A DNA stretch of 10,516 bases from positions 1 to 10,516 of the forward strand of contig QIEW01000458.1 of NCBI GenBank assembly GCA_003230535.1. The letters are read 5' to 3'. This DNA is from a bacterium (lineage in GTDB: Bacteria > SZUA-182 > SZUA-191). A program made the translations under genes and the position numbers. Shown in pieces: positions 1-7,077 of this stretch. The notes beneath the pieces were generated by a model. That model was not told where the DNA came from and searched no databases. It was given only the letters and a program-made list of their open reading frames with translations. Position 1 is the first letter of the stretch; every line of letters begins with the position of its first letter.

Positions 1-1003
1 CTCGCACCACACCCCCTTTGTCCAATACCCGCCTAAACACCCGGCACTCCGTATCAGAAAGCGCCCCGGATACATCCCTGATCTCTAAGCCGAACCGGGT
101 ATCTGGCTTATCGGTGCCGAAGCGGTCTTGGGCGTCCTGGTAGGAGAGGCGGGGGAAAGGCAGGTGGAGGGTTTCTCCCTTAACCTCGGCCCAAAGCTTA
201 GCCAGCAGTCTCTCAATTAAACCCATCACATCATCCTGCTCCACAAATGACATCTCCAGGTCAACCTGGGTGAACTCCGGCTGGCGGTCAGCCAAATCCT
301 CATCCCTGAAGCAGCGGACAATCTGAAAGTATTTATCGTAGCCTGCAACCATAAGGATCTGCTTGAAAAGCTGAGGCGATTGCGGCAAGGCATAGAATGT
401 TCCCGGATTTACTCGGCTGGGCACCAAATAGTCCCGCGCCCCTTCGGGCGTACTCTTGGTCAGAAATGGGGTTTCTATTTCCAAAAAACCTTCCGAATCA
501 AGGAATTGACGCACAATTTGACAGACCCGATGTCGTAGTGTCATGATGTCTTTGACCTTCGGACGTCTTAAGTCCAGGTAGCGATATTTCAGCCGCACTT
601 CCTCGGAAGTGTCCAGGTCATCCTCAATTTGAAACGGGAGCGGCTTGGATTTTCCCAAAACCCGAATGGCAGCCGCCTGCACTTCAATTTCTCCGGTAGC
701 TAACTTGGAATTGGCCGTCCCTTCCGGCCTGAGACCAACTTTACCCTGGATTGCTATTACATACTCCTGGCGTATATCCTGGGCAACCTCGTACGCCTGC
801 TTGCAAAGAGCCGGATTGCAGACTACCTGGGTAATCCCGTAACGGTCCCGCAGGTCTAAAAAGATTACGCCTCCATGATCCCGGGAGCGCTGCACCCAGC
901 CCATCAAGGTTACCGTTTGCCCGACATGTGTCCCTCCTAAATCACCGCAACAATGACTCCTCCGCCATCCAGCTATATTTTCCGTCATGATTTTGTTGTC
1001 CAT
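1..1003 (-). CDS. aspS: Aspartyl-tRNA synthetase, N-terminal part (3' end outside window)
   Basis: Class II aminoacyl-tRNA synthetase that charges tRNA(Asp) in the cytoplasm. About 334 codons are visible of a family length near 590. In order they show an N-terminal OB-fold anticodon-binding domain (WRRSHCCGDL, then GWVQRSRDHGGVIF), the linker RYLDLRRP, motif 1 (FLEIETPFLTKSTPEGARDY), motif 2 (FRDEDLADRQPEFTQVDLE) and the start of the bacterial GAD insertion (GLEIRDVSGALS). The frame is open to the window edge. ATG at 1003 is chosen because AAAGGGG lies just upstream; ATG at 988, which forms an ATGA overlap with the hisS stop, is the alternative. The gene overlaps the end of hisS, so the two are probably co-transcribed and translationally coupled. 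RDHGG, and RPEGT further on, resemble non-discriminating AspRS enzymes that also charge tRNA(Asn); that specificity is inferred. Confidence 0.95.
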   Translation of the reverse strand, partial: MDNKIMTENIAGWRRSHCCGDLGGTHVGQTVTLMGWVQRSRDHGGVIFLDLRDRYGITQVVCNPALCKQAYEVAQDIRQEYVIAIQGKVGLRPEGTANSKLATGEIEVQAAAIRVLGKSKPLPFQIEDDLDTSEEVRLKYRYLDLRRPKVKDIMTLRHRVCQIVRQFLDSEGFLEIETPFLTKSTPEGARDYLVPSRVNPGTFYALPQSPQLFKQILMVAGYDKYFQIVRCFRDEDLADRQPEFTQVDLEMSFVEQDDVMGLIERLLAKLWAEVKGETLHLPFPRLSYQDAQDRFGTDKPDTRFGLEIRDVSGALSDTECRVFRRVLDKGGVVR

Positions 1004-2247
1004 ATCCCCTTTAGTTTACCAATAAGTTGTTCTTGGAGTAATTCTTCCTGTGTTCCTTGTCGCATATCGCGCAAAATAACATTTCCCGCCGCAAGCTCAT
1101 CCTCGCCTAAAATAAGAACCCACGGCGCTTCTAACTTGTTGGCATGTTGGAGCTGTTTTTTCAAGCTTTTGTTTTGGTGGCCCATCTGAGCAGACAGTCC
1201 CGCTTTCCGCAACTCCTGGAGCAAAAGCAAACCTTGTCGTTTAGCCTCATCCCCCAGCAGTACCAGATAAATCCATGGCTGAACAGGCTCAGAGGGAAGC
1301 TGTAACAACATGTTCAGGCGCTCCAAACCAATAGCATACCCAAAAGCCGGCGTGGACGGCCCGCCTAACAACTCCACCAGACCATCATATCGACCGCCGC
1401 CGGCTATGGCATTCTGTGCCCCTAACTTGAGAGATACTATTTCAAAGGCCGTACGATTGTAATAGTCAAGTCCTCTCACCAGCCTTGAGTTCAGCTGATA
1501 GGCGTAGCCAAGCTGCTCCAGGCAATCACACACACGCCTAAAATGATCCCGACAAGCCGCACACAAGCTGTCCGGACTTTTGGGGGCATCCTCCAGGATA
1601 CCCTGGCATCCCGGTTGCTTACAATCAAATACCCGCTGGGGATTAATTTCCGCCCGGCGTTGGCAATCCGTACACAGCAGCAGCCTTTTAGCCTCCAGGA
1701 AGCACTGTAGTTGCCTTAAATACCCGGGACGGCACTCTGGGCAACCTAAGCTGTTCAGATCCAAACGTAAACCAGCAAGCCCTAAACGGGTAAACATTTC
1801 CATTAATACTGCGATGACTTCGGCGTCTACTCCAGGTTCAGAGAGGCCGAATACTTCCACACCCACCTGGTTAAATTGCCGGAAGCGGCCAGCCTGGGGA
1901 CGCTCCGCCCGAAACATCGGCCCCAGATAGTATAGGCGGCAATCGGACGCCCCATGATACAAGCGGTGTTCCAGATAAGCCCGCACAGCGCCCGCAGTTC
2001 CTTCCGGCCTTAGACTAAATGTTCTCCCGCCTCTGTCCTGGAAGGTATACATCTCTTTGCTGACAATATCCGTCTCGGCCCCTATACTGCGGGCAAAAAG
2101 TTCCGTCACCTCAAATATTGGAAGACGAATTTCGGCAAACCCCGCCGCCTCCAGGGTCCGGCGAATTATTCTTTCCATCCTTTGCCAGTCACGCACCTGG
2201 GCAGGTAAAATGTCAGCTACACCTTTGGGAGCCTTAATCTGGGGCAT
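985..2247 (-). CDS. hisS: Histidyl-tRNA synthetase
   Basis: Class II synthetase that ligates histidine to tRNA(His); cytoplasmic homodimer. The 420 residues match the usual bacterial length. Visible landmarks are the N-terminal KAPKGVADILP, motif 2 (RPEGTAG at about 80-86 and FRAERPQAGRFRQFNQ at about 112-127), the histidine signature LVRGLDYYNRTAFE (about 256-269), GGGRYDGLVELLGG, and motif 3 AFGYAIGLERL (about 301-311), followed by the C-terminal anticodon-binding domain. The insertion domain (about 169-242) is cysteine-rich, with CPEC, CTDC, CKQPGC and CAAC pairs, as in many anaerobe HisRS; metal binding is possible but unproven. The ATG at 2247 fits the conserved N terminus, although no strong Shine-Dalgarno is seen. 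The TGA overlaps the start of aspS. A 227-bp gap with a REPIN-like repeat separates it from ychF upstream. Confidence 0.97.
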   Translation of the reverse strand: MPQIKAPKGVADILPAQVRDWQRMERIIRRTLEAAGFAEIRLPIFEVTELFARSIGAETDIVSKEMYTFQDRGGRTFSLRPEGTAGAVRAYLEHRLYHGASDCRLYYLGPMFRAERPQAGRFRQFNQVGVEVFGLSEPGVDAEVIAVLMEMFTRLGLAGLRLDLNSLGCPECRPGYLRQLQCFLEAKRLLLCTDCQRRAEINPQRVFDCKQPGCQGILEDAPKSPDSLCAACRDHFRRVCDCLEQLGYAYQLNSRLVRGLDYYNRTAFEIVSLKLGAQNAIAGGGRYDGLVELLGGPSTPAFGYAIGLERLNMLLQLPSEPVQPWIYLVLLGDEAKRQGLLLLQELRKAGLSAQMGHQNKSLKKQLQHANKLEAPWVLILGEDELAAGNVILRDMRQGTQEELLQEQLIGKLKGIWTTKS

Positions 2248-2300
2248 AATATATTGACCAAACTAAATAGAGTGTAAATAATTAACTCATCACTTTTATA

Positions 2301-2385
2301 GATCTTTCGGCCTGTCTCAGGGCCGAAACCAAAGCAGGGCGCCGCTGCCCTTAGCGCTTTCGGCTTGAGAACCAGCCGAAAGATC
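2301..2385. repeat. REPIN/BIME-like element 1 (two inverted stem-loops)
   Basis: Two related stem-loops lie in opposite orientation. The first has perfect 8-bp arms TTTCGGCC (2305-2312) and GGCCGAAA (2321-2328). The second has perfect 9-bp arms CTTTCGGCT (2357-2365) and AGCCGAAAG (2374-2382). The outer ends also pair: GATCTTTCGGC (2301-2311) with GCCGAAAGATC (2375-2385). When one half is reverse-complemented, the two halves align over about 28 bases with few differences. A GC-rich hairpin (GGGC 2337-2340 with GCCC 2347-2350) sits between them. The pattern matches paired REP sequences of non-autonomous intergenic repeats. It lies between ychF and hisS and could also form a stable structure at the ychF mRNA end, but no T-run follows, so it is not a standard terminator. 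Confidence 0.65.
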
Positions 2386-2398
2386 GGAAAAACAAAAT

Positions 2399-2433
2399 TT
2401 CCATACAAATCACCGAAATCTCCCGCTATGGAA
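2399..2433. repeat. Short inverted repeat downstream of ychF
   Basis: TTCCATA (2399-2405) and TATGGAA (2427-2433) are perfect 7-bp arms around a 21-base loop, between the ychF stop and REPIN-like element 1. A separate small palindrome with arms CCGAAT/ATTCGG (2462-2474) touches the ychF stop codon. Neither is followed by a T-run on the minus strand. They may be degraded parts of the same repeat family or protect the mRNA 3' end. Confidence 0.3.
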
Positions 2434-2474
2434 GCGACCAACTCCGAGCGTGTTTATGATCCCGAATTATTCGG

Positions 2475-3572
2475 CTAAATGTTGAATTTTATATGAAGAA
2501 TGTCTCCATCCTGAATAGTATAGTCCCGGCCTTCCTGTCGGATATGGCCCTGCTGGCGGAGAACATGCTCGCTGCCTGCCGTTAAAAGATCTTGACAGGA
2601 GACAACCTCCGCCATGATAAAACCACGCTCCATGTCGGAATGAACCATCCCGGCAGCCTCATGGGCCGTAGCGCCGGATTTTGCCGCCCAAGCCCGAAGC
2701 TCCTTCTTCCCCGCCATCGTATAGAAGGTGATCAACCCCAGAAGCTGATAACAAGCCTGAATCAGGCGAGCTTTGGCGGTTTCCTCCACCTCGAGCGCTT
2801 CCATAAACTCAACCCGCTCCTCCGGCGGCAGCTCCGCCAGTTCAGCTTCCAGCTTACCTGAGATGGCCACTGCGGGCACCCCTGCTCCAGAAGCCAGCTC
2901 CACCACGCCCTGAAGATAATCAGCGCCTCCGGAGCCGCCATTCTCACCTAAATTAGCGACATAGAGCGCCGGCTTGGCGGTCAGCAGATGAAGATCGGTC
3001 AAGCTGCCGCTCTCATCAGAAGTTAACCCCAGCGCTCTGGCCGGCCGGCCTCGCTCCAGTCCTTCCTTTAGCTTCTGGCATAGAGAGAGCAAGTGTTTTA
3101 CCTTGTGGTCACCTGACTTGACCTGCCGCTGCAACTTATTGATCCTGGCGGTAACTGTCTGTAAATCCGCCAGTAAAAGCTCGGTCTGGATAATTTCGGC
3201 ATCCCGTATGGGATCGGGACTGCCATAAGGATGGGTCACCGAGCCCGACCTAAAGCAACATAACACTAAGGCTACGGCATCCGCCTCCCTAATATGCGCC
3301 AAAAATTGGTTCCCTAAACCCTCGCCTTGACTGGAACCTTTTATTAATCCGGCAATATCTACAAACTCAATGACCGCCGGGGTAACTTTGGGAAGCTGCA
3401 TCAAAGAAGACAGCCGCTCCAGGCGCTCATCAGGCACCGGCACTATGGCCGCATTGGGATTAATGGTGGAAAAAGGATAGCTGGCTACCTGGACTTGCGT
3501 AGCGGCTATGGCATTGAAGATGGTGGATTTACCAGCATTAGGCAACCCTACGATACCAACAGAATAAGGCAT
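2475..3572 (-). CDS. ychF: Redox-responsive ATPase/GTPase YchF (OLA1 family)
   Basis: Obg-related P-loop NTPase of the YchF/OLA1 family, ribosome-associated and linked to stress responses; family members typically prefer ATP. From the chosen ATG the protein is 365 residues, the normal length. The start MPYSVGIVG leads straight into the P-loop GLPNAGKST. Switch region DIAGLIKGSSQGEGLG follows, then HIREADA, DPIRDAEIIQTELLLADL, and the N-x-x-E base-recognition motif VANLGE in place of the usual NKxD. A coiled-coil region precedes the C-terminal TGS domain (ITFYT, EAAGMVHSDMERGFIMAEV, YTIQDGDILHIKFN). An in-frame GTG at 3593 would add seven residues without a family match, so ATG 3572 is preferred. 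A weak promoter-like pair, TTGTTC (3623-3628) and AATAAT (3601-3606) read on the minus strand with 16-bp spacing, precedes it. The frame is intact. Confidence 0.96.
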   Translation of the reverse strand: MPYSVGIVGLPNAGKSTIFNAIAATQVQVASYPFSTINPNAAIVPVPDERLERLSSLMQLPKVTPAVIEFVDIAGLIKGSSQGEGLGNQFLAHIREADAVALVLCCFRSGSVTHPYGSPDPIRDAEIIQTELLLADLQTVTARINKLQRQVKSGDHKVKHLLSLCQKLKEGLERGRPARALGLTSDESGSLTDLHLLTAKPALYVANLGENGGSGGADYLQGVVELASGAGVPAVAISGKLEAELAELPPEERVEFMEALEVEETAKARLIQACYQLLGLITFYTMAGKKELRAWAAKSGATAHEAAGMVHSDMERGFIMAEVVSCQDLLTAGSEHVLRQQGHIRQEGRDYTIQDGDILHIKFNI

Positions 3573-3584
3573 GGGTTTCAGGTG

Positions 3585-3698
3585 GCTGCACACCGCAGCA
3601 ATTATTAAGGATGTACTGAATAGAACAAAGCGCCTATTCGGTGCGGGTTTAGGAAACCTGCCACTCGTTCAGGCTGTCAGGTCTGAGGACCCGACAGC
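3585..3698. repeat. Cluster of three small stem-loops in the ychF leader
   Basis: Three hairpins lie in the leader immediately upstream of the ychF ATG. (1) GCTGC (3585-3589) pairs with GCAGC (3595-3599), loop 5. (2) GCGGGTTT (3643-3650) pairs with AAACCTGC (3654-3661), one mismatch, loop 3. (3) GCTGTCAGGTC (3673-3683) pairs with GACCCGACAGC (3688-3698), one mismatch, loop 4. No T-run follows any of them. They could structure the 5' leader of the ychF mRNA or be further short intergenic repeats. I do not recognise them as a known riboswitch. Confidence 0.4.
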
Positions 3699-3758
3699 AC
3701 AAGAAGCTCTATCCATTTGTTTTAATTGGTCACGAAATGGAAATTCCTATACCATTCA

Positions 3759-3874
3759 TTTGGACACTCGTGTTTCGGGAGTCCCTCCCGAAACAGGTCC
3801 ATGTCGTGATAACAGCGGATTAATTTCGGGAAGGATTCCCGAAATACAATTCTATCCTCCACGAAGTGTCCAAA
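3759..3874. repeat. REPIN/BIME-like element 2 (two inverted perfect stem-loops with outer arms)
   Basis: The outer arms TTTGGACACTCGTG (3759-3772) and CACGAAGTGTCCAAA (3860-3874) are inverted copies that differ by one indel. Between them lie two near-identical perfect hairpins: an 11-bp stem with arms at 3771-3781 and 3785-3795 (core GTTTCGGGAG), and a 10-bp stem with arms at 3823-3832 and 3836-3845 (core ATTTCGGGAA). Each has a 3-base loop. Reverse-complementing the right half gives the same order as the left half (TTTGGACACT, CGTG, TTTCGGGA, TCC, TCCCGAAA) plus about 15 extra bases. The TTTCGG/CCGAAA core is shared with the element at 2301-2385, pointing to one repeat family. It sits between the foldase gene and ychF, where it may also stabilise the mRNA end. 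No open frame of interest is present. Confidence 0.7.
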
Positions 3875-3908
3875 AACAGGATAAACCTAATAACTTACAA
3901 ACGCTGCA

Positions 3909-5822
3909 CTAACGCCAGAGGTTTTCCGCTATCTCTACCTCAGCTTCTTCCCTCAAACCCTTTGCCCAGGCATCGAAGACTTGCTTTGATTTGCGTTGGA
4001 GCAGTTGTTGGGCGATACTCCCTTGTTCCTCCGGAAACTTTTCTTCATCTGGAGGAATTTTCTCTTTTACTATTATTAGATACGCTTTAGGGTCATTTTC
4101 ACGGGTAAGCACAGCAGAAATTTCCCCTGGCTTTTGATTAAAAAGCTCGACGCTCCAGGGAGCTATTCGCCCGATACCCGTAATAGAACCCCGGCGACTG
4201 ACCTCGCCGCCATCTTTTAATTCTACCTTATAGGTTTCAGCCAAATCCTCCAGAGAGGCGCCAGCTTGTTCTCTCTCCCTTACCTCAACAGCCTTCTGAT
4301 GGGCTAAGTCTCTGGCTTTCCCTGCTTTTAAATCATTTGTTACCTTGTCCTTGACCTCAGATAACTCCGGAATCCTTGAGGGACGCACTTCATTCAGTTT
4401 TACTATGGCATAGCCTCTGGAAAGTTTAATGGGAGCGCTTATTTGGCCCGGTTCCAGCTCGAAAACGGCGTCATTGAATTCTTTCGCCCGGCCCAGCCGC
4501 GGCAGGACATCACCTTGAGCAAAAAAGTCGGTCGGACGTAGCTCAACCGCCGGCAAGTCACCAATTTTACTTAACTCATCCTCACCCTGAAGTTTGCCGT
4601 AAAGCTTGTCAGCCAGCAGCATCGCCTCCTCCCAGCCTTTCTCTTTTTTAAGAGCGGAGACCAGCCGCGGTTTGACTTCCTCCAAGGATTGCTGCCGTTC
4701 AGCCTGAACATCGGCCACCTTTATCACATGATAGCCAAAAGGAGTGCGGACTACCTCGCTGATCTGACCCGGCTCCATTCCAAATGCGGCTTCTTCAAAT
4801 ACCGGCACCATCCTCCCTTTGCTGAAATAACCTAAATCACCGCCTTTTTTAGCGGTAGCTTCATCCTGGGAGTACTGTTCCGCCAGTTTTGCAAAGGATT
4901 CGCCCGCCAGGGCCTTCTTCCGAACATCCTCCGCTAATTTTCGCGCCTTTTCCTCCTCTTCCGGGGCAGATTCGGAAGGTATCTTGATTAGGATATGACC
5001 GGCCTTAACTTGTTTGGGGAGAAAATACTCATCCTGTTGCAGTTCATAATATTCGGCCATTTCCACTTCGGAAGGCTGCTTCTCCAACTTCCCCGGATCA
5101 AGAAACAGATACTCCGCTCTGCGCTGAGCAGGAATCCCGTAGTTCTCCTTATATTGTTCAAAGTAAGTGTTTATCTCATCTTCGGTAAAACTTACCTCGT
5201 CATCATAATTAATAGGGTTAAAAACCAAATACTCTAACTTTACCTTCTCAGATCTATAGACATATTCCTGATATACTTCAGCAGGCAGCACTTTCACCCG
5301 ACCCCTAATAAGCTGCCCAAGCTTTTGGATAATTATCTCCTGCCTTAGCTCTTGCTCAAATAGATGGGGGCGGATATGGTTGTATTCTAATATTTGTCGA
5401 TAAAGAGTTGGGTTAAAGATCCCGTCCTCCTGGAAAGTAGGGGTGGATGCAATCCTACGGCGCACTTCTTCATCTGAGGCGGTAAAACCCAGTGAATTTG
5501 CCTCCTGGGTGAGAAGTTCCTTTTCTATGAGCTCATCCAGCACGCGCTGAGGTATATTCATGTTGGCTAGTAGTTTTTCTATCGATCCCCCACCTTTATA
5601 AATATTACGCAGAAGACGCATCCTGGAATCTAAAGCCTGCTGGTAAGCAACAATAGAAATAAGCCTGCCGTTCACCTTAGCCGCCATGAGAGTACTTGCT
5701 GTATCTTCCGGCCCTCCCATACCCCACAAGAAGAAGATAGAGCCAATAAAAGCCCCCACAATGATTGCGAGGATAGATTTGAGCACCCACGACTCCAGAT
5801 GCCTCCGCATCATGTCTAACAT
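3909..5822 (-). CDS. Membrane-anchored peptidyl-prolyl isomerase/chaperone, PpiD/SurA type
   Basis: Predicted inner-membrane foldase that assists proteins emerging into the periplasm. Its 637 residues are close to E. coli PpiD (623). Residues about 1-12 are basic and cytoplasmic, and about 13-36 form a single membrane anchor (LKSILAIIVGAFIGSIFFLW) with an N-in topology. Residues about 45-190 form a SurA/PpiD N-terminal chaperone domain (AAKVNGRLIS, LDELIEKELLTQEA, TPTFQEDGIFNPTLYRQIL). Residues about 271-373 form a parvulin PpiC domain (VKAGHILIK, FAKLAEQYSQD, GGDLGYFSKGRMVPVFEEAA, TPFGYHVIKV). A second, degenerate parvulin-like stretch follows (about 430-500: FNDAVFELEPGQISAPI, GYAIVKLNEV), then a charged C-terminal tail. 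GGGAG about 10 bases upstream supports the ATG at 5822. It stands 84 bp downstream of the broken arginase-family gene. The symbol ppiD is plausible but not assigned, because orthology cannot be settled here. Confidence 0.9.
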   Translation of the reverse strand: MLDMMRRHLESWVLKSILAIIVGAFIGSIFFLWGMGGPEDTASTLMAAKVNGRLISIVAYQQALDSRMRLLRNIYKGGGSIEKLLANMNIPQRVLDELIEKELLTQEANSLGFTASDEEVRRRIASTPTFQEDGIFNPTLYRQILEYNHIRPHLFEQELRQEIIIQKLGQLIRGRVKVLPAEVYQEYVYRSEKVKLEYLVFNPINYDDEVSFTEDEINTYFEQYKENYGIPAQRRAEYLFLDPGKLEKQPSEVEMAEYYELQQDEYFLPKQVKAGHILIKIPSESAPEEEEKARKLAEDVRKKALAGESFAKLAEQYSQDEATAKKGGDLGYFSKGRMVPVFEEAAFGMEPGQISEVVRTPFGYHVIKVADVQAERQQSLEEVKPRLVSALKKEKGWEEAMLLADKLYGKLQGEDELSKIGDLPAVELRPTDFFAQGDVLPRLGRAKEFNDAVFELEPGQISAPIKLSRGYAIVKLNEVRPSRIPELSEVKDKVTNDLKAGKARDLAHQKAVEVREREQAGASLEDLAETYKVELKDGGEVSRRGSITGIGRIAPWSVELFNQKPGEISAVLTRENDPKAYLIIVKEKIPPDEEKFPEEQGSIAQQLLQRKSKQVFDAWAKGLREEAEVEIAENLWR

Positions 5823-5906
5823 AAAACCATCTCCCTGTTATTTATAAGCTTTATAGTTGCAAAGCAATTTTACCCAGTTAACTAACAGAATGAAATATAC
5901 ATATTC

Positions 5907-6774
5907 TCAGAGAGACTGCTTTTCCCCCTGGAAAATATAACCTAATAATTTATAAACTAATTTGGCCCCTAAAAAATCCGGCGCCCGGTTTCCCGGCTGC
6001 GGGGCCAGTTCCACCACATCAAAACCCACCACCCGACGCATTTTGGCCACTTCCCGAAGCAGCTCCATAACCCAATACCATCCCAAACCCCCAGGCTCCG
6101 GCGTACCTACCGCCGGCATAATAGACGGATCAAAGACATCCAAGTCTACGGTTATATAAACCTCAGCGGGCAAATGAGCCAAAATCTTCCGCCGCCAACC
6201 GCTCCCCTCCAGGATGTTCCGGGCAAAATAAAGCGGCAACTCCCGCGTTGCAGCATATTGCGCTTCCTCATAACACAAGGATCTGACGCCCACCTGAACT
6301 ATCGGAACCTCATGCTCCAGCACCCGGCGCATAACACAAGCGTGACTCCAGGGTGTTCCCTGGTAGCTTTCCCGTAAATCAGCATGAGCATCAAGCTGGA
6401 GCGCTCCCAGCCTGGGATACTTTTTAGCTAATGCCCTCACTAAGCCTGCCGTTATAGTATGTTCCCCACCTAGAGCGACCGGCAATTTCCCTGAATCTAC
6501 CAACCAGGAAGTAATCTCGGATATTTTATTTATCATCCCTTCAGGTGATGATAAATCAGGCTCCACCTCTTCGAGGGTACAAATCCCCCGCATACAGCTC
6601 CAGATTTCGGGAGGCCGAAATAATCGCCTGCGGCCCAAACCGGGCGCCGGGCGCCCAACTGGTGGTATGCTCAAATGGGATAGGCAGGATAGCCGCCCGG
6701 GCTTTACCGAACTCCGCATATTCTCTGGGCAGACAACCAAAATTATAAGGCAGCCAAAAGTCTTTATCCCACAT
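5907..6774 (-). pseudogene. speB: Agmatinase/arginase-family ureohydrolase, disrupted by a frameshift
   Basis: Mn-dependent ureohydrolase family; the best guess is agmatinase (agmatine to putrescine and urea, polyamine synthesis). The N-terminal part reads from ATG 6774 (ILPIPFEHTTSWAPGARFGP, SASRNLELY) and runs to a TGA at 6556. The rest of the family continues in the next frame from about 6590 to the TGA at 5907. That part carries GGEHTIT, the metal-binding DAHADLRESYQGTPWSHAC, the second metal motif VDLDVFDPSIMPAVGTPEPGG, and the C-terminal GFDVVELAPQPGNRAPDF. All expected metal ligands are present. Between LELY and GICTLEEVEP, relatives as I recall them have about 11 more residues, so an out-of-frame deletion of roughly 32 bases near the G5 run (6585-6589) fits better than a single-base error. 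The gene is probably non-functional unless the sequence is wrong. No clear Shine-Dalgarno or terminator is seen. Confidence 0.8.
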
Positions 6775-6828
6775 TATGTTATCTGAATTAGGGTCGTGTA
6801 TGTCGATTACGGCTTATATGCAAACCGT

Positions 6829-7050
6829 TTAACTGCCCTGATGGAGATTCCCCTCTTTGGATGAGCAACTGTGGCCCCTTTTATCTTTGGGGTAATCTTC
6901 TATTATTATACCGTTAAAAACAACATCCAGGATATCGTCTTTGGTAATATCCGTAAAAGCTCTCTTATCAGCGCAGTACTCCGATTCAATAATTATCTTC
7001 CGGGCTACTTTCCTGATAAACCTTATCATTTTGAGGCGGTTTCTCAACAT
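6829..7050 (-). CDS. Truncated DUF4258-like protein, possibly a toxin-antitoxin remnant
   Basis: A 73-residue ORF. Residues about 24-56 (YCADKRAFTDITKDDILDVV, then FNGIIIEDYPKDKRGHSC) match the DUF4258 pattern ...NGEIIEDYP-D...SC. The family normally goes on for another 20-40 residues after SC with a beta-rich segment. Here it turns into SSKEGNLHQGS and stops, so it looks truncated or frameshifted at its 3' end. ATG 7029 (MIRFIRK) is an alternative start; neither start has a good ribosome-binding site. DUF4258 genes often sit beside a YgiT/HTH-type small gene, but none is visible in the following 54 bases. The stretch is AT-rich compared with ppdK and lies next to the acquired cassette. The family call is from recall and moderately uncertain. 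Confidence 0.45.
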   Translation of the reverse strand: MLRNRLKMIRFIRKVARKIIIESEYCADKRAFTDITKDDILDVVFNGIIIEDYPKDKRGHSCSSKEGNLHQGS

Positions 7051-7071
7051 AAAGGTAGAGACGCCTCAAAA
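7029..7071. repeat. Stem-loop after the displaced ppdK 3' end
   Basis: Perfect 10-bp arms TTTTGAGGCG (7029-7038) and CGCCTCAAAA (7062-7071) enclose a second short stem TCTC (7042-7045) with GAGA (7058-7061) and a 12-base loop. It starts 6 bases past the TAA of the displaced ppdK end, as a transcription end or mRNA-protecting hairpin of the ancestral ppdK would. No T-run follows on the minus strand, so it is not a textbook intrinsic terminator. It overlaps the possible starts of the DUF4258-like ORF. Confidence 0.5.
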
Positions 7072-7077
7072 CCTGAA

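Noticed and set aside
910-927. A strong TAGGAGG followed by ATG and a five-codon reading frame inside aspS
   Set aside because: It is out of frame with aspS, and the conserved AspRS N terminus continues upstream of it, so it does not decide the start; probably chance.
2217-2441. A 74-codon minus-strand ORF between ychF and hisS
   Set aside because: It runs through REPIN-like element 1 and into hisS in another frame, has no recognisable domain and is best explained as chance.
2248-2474. A T-box leader upstream of hisS
   Set aside because: No T-box consensus (AGGGTGG-ACCGCG type) or antiterminator is visible in the gap; the structures present are REP-like hairpins.
3759-3874. A CRISPR array
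   Set aside because: There are only two inverted hairpin copies, no regular direct repeat-spacer pattern and no cas genes.
5823-5906. A promoter or terminator between the ureohydrolase gene and the foldase gene
   Set aside because: AT-rich, with weak -35/-10-like hexamers in several registers and no stem followed by a T-run; nothing specific enough to annotate.
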